64,000 nucleotides of DNA from assembly GCA_009760885.1 (NCBI GenBank), contig CM019693.1, positions 45,886,751 through 45,950,750 of the forward strand, read 5' to 3'. Below, one piece after another: positions 33,761-46,443 of this stretch (the first letter of the stretch is position 1; each line of letters opens with the position of its first letter). Source of the stretch: Achatina immaculata (lineage: Eukaryota; Mollusca; Gastropoda; Stylommatophora; Achatinidae). A program made the position numbers and the translations under genes. A model generated the notes under the pieces. It worked only from the letters and a program-made list of their open reading frames with translations, had not been told where the DNA came from and ran no database searches.

Positions 33761-34240
33761 TGCTGTGTTATGAGATATGTAACAATGAGTTTTGTTATAT
33801 GCTACTGTGAGATATGCAACAGTGAATTTTGTTTTATGCTACTGTGAGATATGCAACAATGAGTTTATTTTGTATGGTACTGTGAGACATGTAGCAGTAG
33901 TTTTTTGTATGCTACTGAGAGACATAACAGTTTTGTTGTATGCTACGATGACACATGTAATTGAGTTTTGTTGTATGCCACTTTGAGACATTTAACGTTG
34001 AGTTGTATTGCATGCTACTGTAAGACATGTAACAGTGATGTTTGATGTCTGCTATTATGAGACATGTTAAAGTGAGTTTTGCTGTATGCTACTGTGAGAC
34101 ACGTAACAGTGAGTCTTATTGTATGATACTATGAGACATGTAACAGTTAGTTTTGTTGTTTGATACTGTGAAACATGTTAACAGTGAGTTTTGTTATTTG
34201 ATACTGTGAAACATATAACAGTGAGTTTTGTTGCATGATA
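33761..34240. repeat. Diverged 37-bp minisatellite continuing the previous array
   Basis: About 12 units such as GTATGCTACTGTGAGACATG + TAACAGTGAGTTTTGTT. GATATGCAAC recurs 37 bp apart (33811 and 33848), the period of the neighbouring array. Confidence 0.88.
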
Positions 34241-34334
34241 CTGTGCTACCCAAGCAGGGCATTCATTTCTTTTGTGCGTCCTAGAGAATATCTGGTAGAC
34301 GTCACTGACTGATTCACTATGTAAGAGCCTAGAG

Positions 34335-34565
34335 GTAGGTGATTGATTAATAGACTGATTGAGTGATCTTTATTTCCAAAAGGTTAAAAATTTGGCACGT
34401 AGGCCCATCTGACATACTGCCTTTTATCATAGAAGTTTCACTCTGTTCCAGATATTCTACAAATATGCTGATTATATAACGAACATAACTAACATTGTAA
34501 AGCTGAGACACATACAGTAAAATTAAAGTGTAACATTCACATTTCACTCTTATCCATGCATTCAA
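34335..34565 (-). mobile_element. 5'-truncated CR1/L2-like LINE 3' end
   Basis: The reverse complement reads GGGCCTACGTGCCAAATTTT then GGAAATAAAGATCACTCAAT, matching the 3' UTR of the 16.8-22.6 kb LINE (CGGGCCTACGTGCCCAATTC, AAAATAAAGATTATTC). Confidence 0.75.
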
Positions 34566-34755
34566 TACAGAAAATAACTACGTACATATATAAATGACTA
34601 CAGAAAATAACCACTTACATATATAAATGACTACAGAAAATAACCACTTACATATATAAATGACTACAGAAAGTAACCACGTACATATATAAATGACTAC
34701 AGAAAGTAACCACGTACATATATAAATGACTACAGAAAGTAACTACGTACATGTA
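34566..34755. repeat. 33-bp tandem repeat, 5-6 units
   Basis: Units of ACATATATAAATGACTACAG + AAAGTAACCACGT. Confidence 0.94.
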
Positions 34756-36117
34756 GTAACCCTGAAGGTTAGGTGAGAGCTGGAAGGTAGGTGAAAGCCT
34801 TACGGTAGGTGAGAGCCTTAAGGTAGGTGAGAGCCTGAAGGTAGGTGAGAGCCTGAAGGTTAGGTGAGAGCCGGAAGGTAGGTGAGGGCCTGAAGGTTAG
34901 GTGAGAGCCTTAAGGTAGGTGAAAGCCTTAAGGTAGGTGAGAGCCTTAAGGTAGGTGAGAGCCTGAAGGTTAGGTGAGAGCCTTAAGGTAGGTGAAAGCC
35001 TTAAGGTAGGTGAGAGCCTTAAGGTAGGTGAGAGCCTGAAGGTTAGGTGAGAGCCGGAAAGTAGGTGAGAGCCTTAAGGTAGGTGAGAGCCGGAAAGTAG
35101 GTGAGAGCCTTAAGGTATGTGAGAACCAGAAGGTAGGTGAAAGCCTTAAGGTAGGTGAGAGCCGGAAAGTAGGTGAGAGCCTTAAGGTATGTGAGAGCCA
35201 GAAGGTAGGTGAAAGCCTTAAGGTAGGTGAGAGCCGGAAAGTAGGTGAGAGCCTTAAGGTATGTGAGAGCTTGAAGGTAGATGAGAGTATGAATGTAGAT
35301 GAGTCTGAATATAGGTGAGAGCCTGGAGGTAGATGAGGGCATGAAGTTATACGAGAGTCAGAATTAGGTGAGAGTCTAATGGTAAATGAGAATTTGAAGG
35401 TAGGTGACAGGCTGATGGTAGGTGAGATTCTGAAGGTAGACGAAATTCTGAATTAGGTGAAAGTTTAAAGCTAAGTAAGAGCTTAAAGCTAGGTAAGAGC
35501 TTAAAGCGAGGTAAGAGCTTGAAGGTAATTGAGAACTTGAATGTATTTGAGAGTCTGAAGGTTAAATGAGAGCTTGAAGGTAGGTGGGAGCTTAAAGGTA
35601 GGTCAGAACTTGAAGGTAAATGACAGTTTGAAGGTAGGCGAGACCTTGCATGTATTTAAGAGTCTGAAGGTAGGCGAAAGCCTGAAAGTAAGAGAGAATA
35701 TGAAGGTAGGTGAGAGTTTGGAGGTAGATAAGAAGCTGAAAGTGGAGAGCTTGAAGGTAGGTGAGAGCTTGACGCTAGGTGAGAGCCTAAAGGTAGGTAA
35801 AAACCCTGAAGGTAAGTGAGAGCGGGAAGGTACCTTAGCCTATGTAGATAGGTGAGAGGGTGAAGTTAGATGAGAACCTGAAAGTAGGCGAGAGCTTGAA
35901 GGTAGGTAAGAACCTAAAGGGTGGTAAGAATCTGAAGGCACTCGAGAGCCTGAAGGTAGATGAGAGCCTAGAGGATGGTAAGAATCTGAAGGCAGTCGAG
36001 AGACTGAAAGTAGGTGAGATCCTAAAGGGTGGTAAGAATCTGAAGGCACTCGAGAGCCTGAAGGTAGGTGAGCCTCTGACGGTAGGCGAGGAATTGAATG
36101 TAGGTGAGAGCTTGAAA
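34756..36117. repeat. 18-bp minisatellite, precursor-type of the 36-bp array
   Basis: Units are GAGAGCCTTAAGGTAGGT and variants, with many substitutions to the right. The 18-bp period makes hexapeptide-periodic frames on both strands; none is a gene. Confidence 0.93.
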
Positions 36118-36293
36118 GGGGCAGACCGCGTGAAACTCTGAAGAGAACATTATTAAGAGAGGCCAAGTTAACAGGCATAAAATCCTTTGATGAGGTTGAA
36201 AGACTCGCCGAAGACAGGAAAAATTGGCGAACTACTTTGCGAGCCCTATGTGACGTCTAACGGCACGGGAAGGATATAAGATAAGATAAGAGA
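36118..36293 (+). mobile_element. LINE 3'-end fragment inside the minisatellite
   Basis: This matches 55859-56020: GTGAAACTCTGAAGA, GTTGAAAGACTCGCCGAAGA and CTTTGCGAGCCCTATGTGAC, with a GATAA-type tail. It is an extremely 5'-truncated insertion of the family seen at 52.87-56.02 kb. Confidence 0.88.
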
Positions 36294-39200
36294 GCTTGAA
36301 ATTAGGTGAGAGGCTGAAAGTATGTAAGAACCGGAAGATACAGGAGAGTTTGAAGGTATGTGAGTCTGAAGGATGGTAAGAAAAGGAAGGTAAGTGTGAA
36401 ATTGATGGTAGGTGAGACTTTCAAGTAGGTGAAAGCCTGCAAGTAGGTGGGAACCTAGAAGTAGTTTTGAGCCTGGAAGTAGGTGAGAGTCTGGACGTAG
36501 GTGAAAGCCTGGAGGTAGATAAGAACCTTGAGGTAGGTGAAAGCCTGGAGTTAGATAAGAATCTGAAGGTAGGTGAAAACCCCGGAGTTAGATAAGAATC
36601 TTGATGTAGGTGAAGTCTGGTGTTAGATAAGAACCTTGAGGTAGGTGAAAGCCTAGATTTATATAAGAATCTTGAGGTAGGTGAAAGCTTGGAGATAGAT
36701 AAGAATCTTGAAGTAGGTGAAAGCCTGGAGTTAGAAAAGAACCTTGATGTAGGTGAAAGCCTGGAGTTAGATAAGAATCTTGAAGTGGGTGAAAGCTGGG
36801 AGTAAGATAAGAACCTAGAGGTAAGTGAAAGCCTGGAGTAAGATAAGAATCTTGAAGTAGGTGATAGCCGGGAGTTAGATAAAAACCGTGAAGTAGGTGA
36901 AACCCTGGAGTTAGATAAGAATCTGGAGGTAAGTAAAAGCCGGGAGTTAGATAAGAATCTTGAAGTAGGTGAAAGCCTGGAGTTCGATAATAGCCTTGAT
37001 GTAGGTGAAAGCCAGGAGTTAGATAAGAATCTTGAAGTAGGTGAAAGCCGGGAGTTAGAAAAGAATCTTGAGGTAGGTGAAAGCCTGGAGTTAGATAAGA
37101 ACGTTGAAGTAGGTGAAGCCTGGAGTTAGATAAGAATCTTGAGGTAGGTGAAGCCTGGAGTTAGATAAGAATCTTGAGGTAGGTGAAAGCTTGGAGATAG
37201 ATAAGAATCTTGAAGTAGGTGAAAGCCTGGAGTTAGAAAAGAACCTTGATGTAGGTGAAAGCCTGGAGTTAGATAAGAATCTTGAAGTGGGTGAAAGCTG
37301 GGAGTAAGATAAGAACCTAGAGGTAAGTGAAAGCCTGGAGTAAGATAAGAATCTTGAAGTAGGTGATAGCCGGGAGTTAGATAAAAACCGTGAAGTAGGT
37401 GAAACCCTGGAGTTAGATAAGAATCTGGAGGTAAGTAAAAGCCGGGAGTTAGATAAGAATCTTGAAGTAGGTGAAAGCCTGGAGTTCGATAATAGCCTTG
37501 ATGTAGGTGAAAGCCAGGAGTTAGATAAGAATCTTGAAGTAGGTGAAAGCCGGGAGTTATAAAAGAATCTTGAGGTAGGTGAAAGCCTGGAGTTAGATAA
37601 GAACGTTGAAGTAGGTGAAAGCCTGGAGTTAGATAAGAATCTTGAGGTAGGTGAAAGCCTGGAGTTAGATAAGAACGTTGAAGTAGGTGAAAGCCGGGAG
37701 TTAGATAAGAATCTTGAGGTAGGTGAAAGCCGGGAGTTAGATAAGAATCTTGAATTAGGTGAAAGCCTGGAGTTAGATAAGAATCTTGAGGTAGGTGAAA
37801 GCTGGGAGTAAGATAAGAACCTAGAGGTAAGTGAAAGCCGGGAGTTAGATAAGAATCTTGAGGTAGATGCAAAACTGGAGTTAGATAAGAATGATGGAAG
37901 CAGGTGAAAGCTTGGAGGAAGATAAGAATCTTGAGGTAGGTGAACGCCTGGAGTTAGATAAGAATCTTGAAGTAGGTGAAAGCCTGGTGTTAGATAAGAA
38001 CCTTGAGGTAGGTGAAAGCCTGGAGTTAGATAAGAATCTTGAAGTGGGTGAAAGCTTGGAGTTAGATAAGAACACTGAGGTAGGTGAAAGCCTGGAGTAA
38101 GATAAGAATCTTGAAGTAGGTGATAGCCGGGAGTTATATAAAAACCGTGAAGTAGCTGAAACCCTGGAGTTAGATAAGAATCTGGAGGTAGGTAAAAGCC
38201 GGGAGTTAGATAAGAATCTTGAAGTAGGTGAAAGCCTGGAGTTCGATAATAGCCTTGATGTAGGTGAAAGCCAGGAGTTAGATAAGAATCTTGAAGTAGG
38301 TGAAAGCCGGGAGTTAGATAAGAATCTTGAGGTAGGTGAACCCTGGAGTTAGATAAGAATCTTGAAGTAGGTTAAAGCCTGGTGTTAGATAAGAACCTTG
38401 AGGTAGGTGAAAGCCTAGATTTATATAAGAATCTTGAGGTAGGTGAAAGCTTGGAGATAGATAAGAATCTTGAAGTAGGTGAAAGCCTGGAGTTAGAAAA
38501 GAACCTTGATGTAGGTGAAAGCCTGGAGTTAGATAAGAATCTTGAAGTGGGTGAAAGCTGGGAGTAAGATAAGAACCTAGAGGTAAGTGAAAGCCTGGAG
38601 TAAGATAAGAATCTTGAAGTAGGTGATAGCCGGGAGTTAGATAAAAACCGTGAAGTAGGTGAAACCCTGGAGTTAGATAAGAATCTGGAGGTAAGTAAAA
38701 GCCGGGAGTTAGATAAGAATCTTTAAGTAGGTGAAAGCCTGGAGTTCGATAATAGCCTTGATGTAGGTGAAAGCCAGGAGTTAGATAAGAATCTTGAAGT
38801 AGGTGAAAGCCGGGAGTTAGAAAAGAATCTTGAGGTAGGTGAAAGCCTGGAGTTAGATAAGAACGTTGAAGTAGGTGAAAGCCTGGAGTTAGATAAGAAT
38901 CTTGAGGTAGGTGAAAGCCTGGAGTTAGATAAGAACGTTGAAGTAGGTGAAAGCCGGGAGTTAGATAAGAATCTTGAGGTAGGTGAAAGCCGGGAGTTAG
39001 ATAAGAATCTTGAATTAGGTGAAAGCCTGGAGTTAGATAAGAATCTTGAGGTAGGTGAAAGCTGGGAGTAAGATAAGAACCTAGAGGTAAGTGAAAGCCG
39101 GGAGTTAGATAAGAATCTTGAGGTAGATGCAAAACTGGAGTTAGATAAGAATGATGGAAGCAGGTGAAAGCTTGGAGGAAGATAAGAATCTTGAGGTAGG

Positions 39201-42200
39201 TGAACGCCTGGAGTTAGATAAGAATCTTGAAGTAGGTGAAAGCCTGGTGTTAGATAAGAACCTTGAGGTAGGTGAAAGCCTGGAGTTAGATAAGAATCTT
39301 GAAGTGGGTGAAAGCTTGGAGTTAGATAAGAACACTGAGGTAGGTGAAAGCCTGGAGTAAGATAAGAATCTTGAAGTAGGTGATAGCCGGGAGTTATATA
39401 AAAACCGTGAAGTAGCTGAAACCCTGGAGTTAGATAAGAATCTGGAGGTAGGTAAAAGCCGGGAGTTAGATAAGAATCTTGAAGTAGGTGAAAGCCTGGA
39501 GTTCGATAATAGCCTTGATGTAGGTGAAAGCCAGGAGTTAGATAAGAATCTTGAAGTAGGTGAAAGACGGGAGTTAGATAAGAATCTTGAGGTAGATGAA
39601 AGCCTGGAGTTAGATAAGAACGTTGAAGTAGGTGAAAGCCGGGAGTTAGATAAGAATCTTGAGGTAGGTGAAAGCCTGGAGTTAGATAAGAATCTTGAAT
39701 TAGGTGAAAGCCTGGAGTTAGATAAGAATCTTGAGGTAGGTGAAAGCCTGGAGTTAGATAAGAACATTCAGGTAGGTGAAAGCCTGGAGTTAGATAAGAA
39801 TCTTGAGGTAGATGCAAGCCTGGAGTTAGATAAGAATGATGGAAGTAGGTGAAAGCTTGGAGATAGATAAGAATCTTGAGGTGAGTGAACGCCTGAAGTT
39901 AGATAAGAAGCTTGAAGTAGGTGAAAGCCTGGAGTTAAATAAGAACCGTGAGGTAGGTGAAAGCCGGGAGTTAGATAAGAACCTGGAGGTAAGTGAAAAC
40001 CTGGAGTTAGATAAGAATCTTAAGGTAGGTGAAAGCCTGGAGTTAGATAAGAACTTTGAGTTAGGTGAAAGTCGGGAGTTAGATAAGAATCTTGAGGTAG
40101 GTGAAAGTCTGGAATTAGATAAGAACCTTGAGGTAGGTGAAAGCCGGGAGTTAGATAAGAACCTTGAGGTAGGTGAAAGCCTGGAGGTAGATAAGAATCT
40201 GGAGGTAGGTAAAAGCCGGGAGTTAGATAAGAATCTTGAGGTAGGTGAAAGCCTGGAGTTAGATTAGAACCTTGATGTCGGTGAAAGTCTGGAGTTAGAT
40301 AAGAACCTTGAGGTAGGTGAAAACCCTGGAATTATATAAGAACATTCAGGAAGGTGAAAGTCTTGAGTTAGATAAGAACCTTGAGGTAGGTTAAAGCTGG
40401 GAGTTAGATAGAACCTTGAGGTAGGTGAAAGCCTGAAGTTAGATAAGAATCTGCAGGTAGGTGAAAGCCTGGAGTTAGAGAAGAATCTGGAGGAAGGTGA
40501 AAGCCTGGAGTTAGATAAGAATCTTGAGGTAGGTGAAAGGCTGGAGTTAGATAAGAATCTTGATGTAGGTGAAGGCCTGGAGTTAGATAAGAACCTTGAT
40601 GTAGGTTAAGCGCTGGAGCTAGATAAGAATCTGGAGGTAGGTGAAAGCCGGGAGTTCGATTATAAACTTCAAGTAGGTGAAAGCCTGGAGTTAGATACGA
40701 AACCTGATGTAGGTGAAGGCCTGGAGTTAGATAAGAATCTGGAGGTACGTGAAAGCCGGGAGTTAATAAGAATCTTAAAGTAGGTGAAAGCCTTGAGTTA
40801 GATAAGAACCTTGGTGTAGGTGAAAGCCTGGAGTTAGATAATAATCTTGAAGTAGGTGAAAGCCTGTTGTTAGATAAGAACCTTGATGTAGGTGAAAGCC
40901 TGGAGTTAGATAAGAGACTTGAAGCAGGTGAAAGTCGGGTGTTAGATAAGAATCTGGAGGTAGGTGAAAGCCGGGAGTTAGATAAAAACTTTGAGGTATG
41001 TGAAAGCCTGGAGTTAAATAAGAATCTGGAGGTAGGTGAAAGCCAGGAGTTAAATAATTATTTGGAGGTGGGTGAAAACCTGAATTTAGATAAGAATCTT
41101 GAGGTAAGTGAAAGCCTGGAGTTAGATAAGAATCTGGAGATAGGTGAAGGCTTTGTGTTAGACAAGAACCTTGAGGTAAGTGAAAACCTGGGGTTAGATA
41201 ATAATCTTGAAGTAGGTGAAAGTCTGGAGTTAGAATAGAATCTGGAGGTAAGTGAAAGCCTGGAGTTAGATAAGAATCTTGAGGTAGGTGAAAGCCTGGA
41301 GTTAGATAAGAACCTTGAAGTAGGTGAAAACGGGGAGTTAGATAAGAACCTTGATGTAGGTGAATTCTTGGAGTTAGATAAGAATCTTGAAGTAGGTTAA
41401 AGACGGGAGCTAGATAAGAATCTTGAGGTAGGTGAAAGTCTGGAGAAAGATAAGAACCTTGAGGTAGGTGAAATCCTGGAGTTAGATAATAACCTTGAGG
41501 TAGGTGAAAACCTGGAGTTAGATAAGACACTGGATGTTGGTGAAAGCCTGGAGTTATATAAGAATCTGGAGGTATGTGTAAGCCTGGAGTTAGATAAGAA
41601 TTTGTAGGTAGGCGAAAGCCTGCAGATAGATAGGAATCCTGAGGTAGGTGAAAGCCTGGAGTTAAATAAGAATCTGGAGGTAGGTAAAAGTCTGGAGTTA
41701 GATAAGAACCTTGATGTAGGTGAAAGCCGGGAGTTAGATTAGAACTTTGACGTATGTGAAAGCCGGGAGTTAGATAAGAACCTTGAGGTAGGTGAAAGCC
41801 TGGAGTTAGATAAGAATCTGGAGGTTGGTGAAAGCCTGGAGTTATATAAAAATCTGGAGTTAGGTGTAAGCCTATAGTTAGATAAGAATCTGTAGGTAGG
41901 TGAAAGCCTGCAGATAGATAGGAATCTTGAGGTAGGTGAAAGCCTGGAGTTAATAAGAATCTGGAGGTAGGTGAAAGCCTTGAGTTAGATAATAACCTTG
42001 AGGTAAGTGAAAGCCTGGAGTTAGATAATAATCTGGAGGTAGGTAAAAGCCTGGAGTTAGATTAGAACCTTGATGTAGGTGAAGGCCTGGAGTTACATAA
42101 GAACTTTGAGGTAGGTGAAAACCATGGAGTTAGATAAGAATCTGGAGGTAGGTGAAAGTCTGGAATTAGATAAGAACCTTCAGGTAGGTGAAAGCCAGGA

Positions 42201-45200
42201 GTTAGATTACAACTTTGACGTAGGTGAAAGCCTGGAGTTAGATAAAAACCTTGAGGTAGGTGAAAACCTGGAGTTAGATAAGAATCTGGAGGTTGGTGAA
42301 AGCCTGGAGTTATATAAGAATCTGGAGGTAGGTGTAAGCCTGGAGTTAGGTAAGAATCTGTAGGTAGGTGAAAGCCTGGAGATAGATAGGAATCTTAAGG
42401 TAGGTGAAAGCGTGGCGTTAATAAGAATCTGGAGGTAGGTGAAAGCCTTGAGTTAGATAATAACCTTGAGGTAAGTGAAAGCCTGGAGTTAGATAATAAT
42501 CTGGAGGTAGGTAAAAGCCTGGAGTTAGATTAGAACCTTGATGTAGGTGAAGGCCTGGAGTTACATAAGAACTTTGAGGTAGGTGAAAACCATGGAGTTA
42601 GATAAGAATCTGGAGGTAGGTGAAAGTCTGGAATTAGATAAGAACCTTCAGGTAGGTGAAAGCCAGGAGTTAGATTACAACTTTGACGTAGGTGAAAGCC
42701 TGGAGTTAGATAAAAACCTTGAGGTAGGTGAAAGACTGGAATTAGATAAGTGTCTGGAGGCTGGTGAAAGCCTGGAGTTATATAAGAATCTGGAGGTAGG
42801 TGTAAGCCTGGAGTTAGGTAAGAATCTGTAGGTAGGTGAAAGCCTGGAGATAGATAGGAATCTTAAGGTAGGTGAAAGCGTGGCGTTAAATAAGAATCTG
42901 GAGGTAGGTGAAAGCCTGGAGTTAGATAAGAACCTTGCGGTAAGTGAAAGCCTGGAGTTAGATAATAATATTGAGGTAGGTGAAAGCCTGGAGTTAGATA
43001 AGAACCTTGATGTAGGTGAAGACTTGGAGTTAGATAAGAATCTTGAGGTAGGTAAAATCCTGGAGTTAGATAAGAATCTTGAAGTAGGTGAAAGCCGGGA
43101 GTTAGATAAGAATCTGGAAGTATGTGAAAGCTTGGAAGTAGATAAGAATCTTGAGGTGAGTGAACGCCTAAAGTTAGATAAGAAGCTTGAAGTAGGTGAA
43201 AGCCTGGAGTTAAATAAGAACCGTGAGGTAGGTGAAAACCTGGAGTTAAATAAGAATCTTGAGGTAAATGAAAGCCTGGAATTAGATAAGAATCTGGAGA
43301 TAGGTGAAGGTTTGGTGTTAGACAAGAACCTTGAGGTAAGTGAAAGCCTGGAGTTAGATAAGAATCTTGAACTAGGTGAAAGCCTGGAGTTAGATAGAAT
43401 CTTGAGGTAAGTGAAAGCCTGGAGTTAGATAAGAATCTTGAGGTAGGTGAAAGCCTTGAGTTAGATAAGAACCTTGATGTAGGTGAAGGCCTGGAGTTAG
43501 ATAAGAATCTTGGCGTAGGCGAAAGACGGGAGTTAGATAAGAATCTTGAAGTAGGTGAAAGCCGGGAAGTAGATAAGAACCTTGATGTAGGTGAAGGCCT
43601 GGAGTTAGATAAGAATCTTGAGGTAGGTGAAAGCCTGGAGTTAGATAAGAATCTTGAAGTAGGTGAAAGCCTGGAGTTAGATAAGAACCTTGAGGTACGT
43701 TAAAGCCAAGAGTTAAATAAGAATCTTAAAGTAGGTGAAATCAGGGAGTTAGATAAGAACCGTGAGGTAGGTAAAAACCCCGGAGTTAGATAAGAATCTT
43801 GAGGTAGGTGAAAGCCGGGAGTTAGATAAGAATCTGGAAGTATGTGAAAGCTTGGAAGTAGATAAGAATCTTGAGGTGAGTGAACGCCTAAAGTTAGATA
43901 AGAAGCTTGAAGTAGGTGAAAGCCTGGAGTTAAATAAGAACCGTGAGGTAGGTGAAAACCTGGAGTTAAATAAGAATCTTGAGGTAAATGAAAGCCTGGA
44001 ATTAGATAAGAATCTGGAGATAGGTGAAGGTTTGGTGTTAGACAAGAACCTTGAGGTAAGTGAAAGCCTGGAGTTAGATAAGAATCTTGAACTAGGTGAA
44101 AGCCTGGAGTTAGATAAGATTCTGGAGGTAAGGGAAAGCCTGGAGTTAGATAAGAATCTTGAGGTAGGTGAAAGCCTGGAGTTAGATAAGAACCTTGATG
44201 TAGGTGAAGGCCTGGAGTTAGATAAGAATCTTGGCGTAGGCGAAAGACGGGAGTTAGATAAGAATCTTGAAGTAGGTGAAAGCCGGGAAGTAGATAAGAA
44301 CCTTGATGTAGGTGAAGGCCTGGAGTTAGATAAGAATCTTGAGGTAGGTGAAAGCCTGGAGTTAGATAAGAATCTTGAAGTAGGTGAAAGCCTGGAGTTA
44401 GATAAGAACCTTGAGGTACGTTAAAGCCAAGAGTTAAATAAGAATCTTAAAGTAGGTGAAATCAGGGAGTTAGATAAGAACCGTGAGGTAGGTAAAAACC
44501 CCGGAGTTAGATAAGAATCTTGAGGTAGGTGAAAGTCTGGAATTAGATAAGAACCTTGAGGTAGGTGAAAGCCGTGAGTTAGATAAGAACCTTGAGGTAG
44601 GTGAAAGCCTGGAGTTAGATAAGAATCTGGATGTAGGTGAAAGCCTGGAGTTAAATAAGAATCTGTAGGTAGGTGAAAGCCTGGAGATAGATAAGAATCT
44701 TGAGGTAAATGAAAGCCTGGAGTTAAATAAGATTCTGGAGGTAGGTGAAAGCGTGGAGTTAGATAAGAATCTGGAGGTAGGTGAAAGCCTGGAGTTAGAT
44801 AAGAATCTTGAGATAGGTGAAAGCCGGGAGTTAGATAAAAATCTGGAGGTAGGTGAAAGTCTGAAGTTAGATAAGAATCTTGAGGTATGTGAAAGCCTGG
44901 AGTAAAATAAGAATCTGGAGGTAGGTGAAAACCTGGAGTTAGATAAGAATCTCTAGGTAGGTGTAAGCCTGGAGTTAGATAAGAATCTGTAGGTAGGTGA
45001 AAGCCTGCAGATAGATAGGAATCTTGAGGTAGGTGAAAGCCTGGAGTTAAATAAGAATCTGGAGATAGGTGAAAGCCTGGAGTTAGATAAGAACCTTGAG
45101 GTAAGTGAAAGCCTGGAGTTAGATAAAAATCTGGAGGTAGGTGAAAGCCTGGAGTTAGATAAGAACCCTGATGTAGGTGAAGGCCTGGAGTTACATAAGA

Positions 45201-45440
45201 ACTTTGAGGTAGGTGAAAACCCTGGAGTTAGATAAGAATCTGGAGGTAGGTGAAAGTCTGGAGTTAGATAAGAACCTTGAGGTAGGTGAAAGCCGGGAGT
45301 TATATAAGAATCTGATGAAATGTAAAAGCCAGGAGTTAGATAAGAATCTTGAAGTAGTTGAAAGCCGGGAGTTAGATAAGAATCTGGAGGTAGGTGAAAG
45401 CCTGGAGTTAATCTGGAGGTATGTGAAAGCCTGGAGGTAG
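36294..45440. repeat. 9-kb minisatellite of a 36-bp unit with higher-order repeats
   Basis: Roughly 250 units of GAATCTTGAGGTAGGT + GAAAGCCTGGAGTTAGATAA. Each is a diverged dimer of the neighbouring 18-bp unit. Because 36 is divisible by 3 and the unit lacks stops, frames of up to 364 codons appear on both strands; these are artefacts. Long identical blocks recur at offsets that are multiples of 36, such as 1260 bp (37861/39121), 468 bp (42115/42583) and 720 bp (43131/43851). The whole array lies in the predicted intron of the chitin-binding gene. Confidence 0.97.
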
Positions 45441-46080
45441 ATGAGAATATGAAGCTCTGTAAGTTGAGACATGTACACATCGATGGGTTAGAACCTGGAA
45501 ACCCGTTCCAGAAGTTTCCTTAATTGTAACAAAGCAAACAGAAGCCACAGTCTATCATGTAAGTCACAAATATGTTAGACATTCTGAATAGAAGTCATAA
45601 ACATGTTCGACATTCTGAATAGAAAGTCACACATATGTTGTACATTCTGAATAAAAGGTCATAAACATGTCAGACACTCTGAATAGAAGGTCATCAACAT
45701 GTCAGGAATTATGAATAGAAGTTCGTAAACATGTCGGACATTCTGAATAGAAGGTCATCAACATGTCAGACATTGTGAATAGAAGGTCATCAACGTGTCA
45801 GACATTGTGAATAGGAGGTCATCAACATGTCAGATATTGTGAATAGAAGGTCATCAATATGTCAGACACTGTGAATAGAAAGTCATCAACATGTCAGACA
45901 TTGTGAATAGAAGGTCATCAACATGTCAGACATTGTGAATAGAAGATCATAAAAATATCAGATATTCTGTATAAAAGATCATAAAAATGTCAAGAATTCT
46001 GAATAGAAATTCTTAAACATGTCAGACATTCTGAACAGAAATGGATTGATATTATACACTAGCGATAAAACACAACCTAC
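45441..46080. repeat. 32-bp minisatellite next to exon 1
   Basis: After a unique stretch (45441-45560) come about 14 units of CAGACATTGTGAATAGAAGG + TCATCAACATGT up to about 46035. This is intronic on the gene strand. Confidence 0.9.
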
Positions 46081-46333
46081 TAGTGCACGTATCGTAATGT
46101 GAGTTGTATCCGACGCAAGTCTGGGAGATGTCAGACCACACCGTCCCTGGCGAACAGGACATACGAATGGGGACGCCATGGTTGCACTGAAAGTAGTAGC
46201 TGCAATCATTGACGTCACCGTACAGGACAGACTGAGGACTTCCGGCTTCTGGGCACCGGTTTGGTACTTCAGTAGATGGCTGTGCTGCCACGTGGGCCAC
46301 CATGATAGCACAGAGGCAAGCTGTGATCAACAT
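46081..46333 (-). CDS. First exon: signal peptide plus chitin-binding type 2 domain
   Basis: ATG at 46333-46331 begins a frame with a signal peptide (MLITACLCAIMVAHVAA, cleavage probably around residues 17-18). It is followed by a ChtBD2 domain with six cysteines at residues 27, 44, 50, 60, 73 and 83; motifs are CSYYFQCNHG and CSPGTVWSD. The donor CTA/GTAGGTTG (intron from 46080) is phase 1, matching the phase-1 acceptor at 31854. The product is secreted and expected to bind chitin. An alternative donor (GTGCAC, 46088) is possible but weaker. The duplicated start region upstream (46444-46476) is noted separately. Intermediate exons cannot be excluded. Confidence 0.85.
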
Positions 46334-46443
46334 CGCTGGTAACTGGAATCTTGACTTTATAAAGCTTCTTAAATTTGAAGAAGAAGTTCGGGGGAGAGAG
46401 AAAATATGAGAATAAGTTCATATTCAAAATATAAGACTTAAAG

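Noticed and set aside
37126..44424. Long ORFs (up to 364 codons) on both strands with 12-residue repeats
   Set aside because: The 36-bp unit is a multiple of three and has no stop in several frames, so long frames arise automatically. They occur on both strands, start and stop at unit variants, and lie in a predicted intron.
46353..46362. TATA-like TTTATAAAG upstream of exon 1
   Set aside because: It is only about 20 bp from the ATG, so a start site set by it would fall inside the coding sequence; probably chance in A+T-rich DNA.
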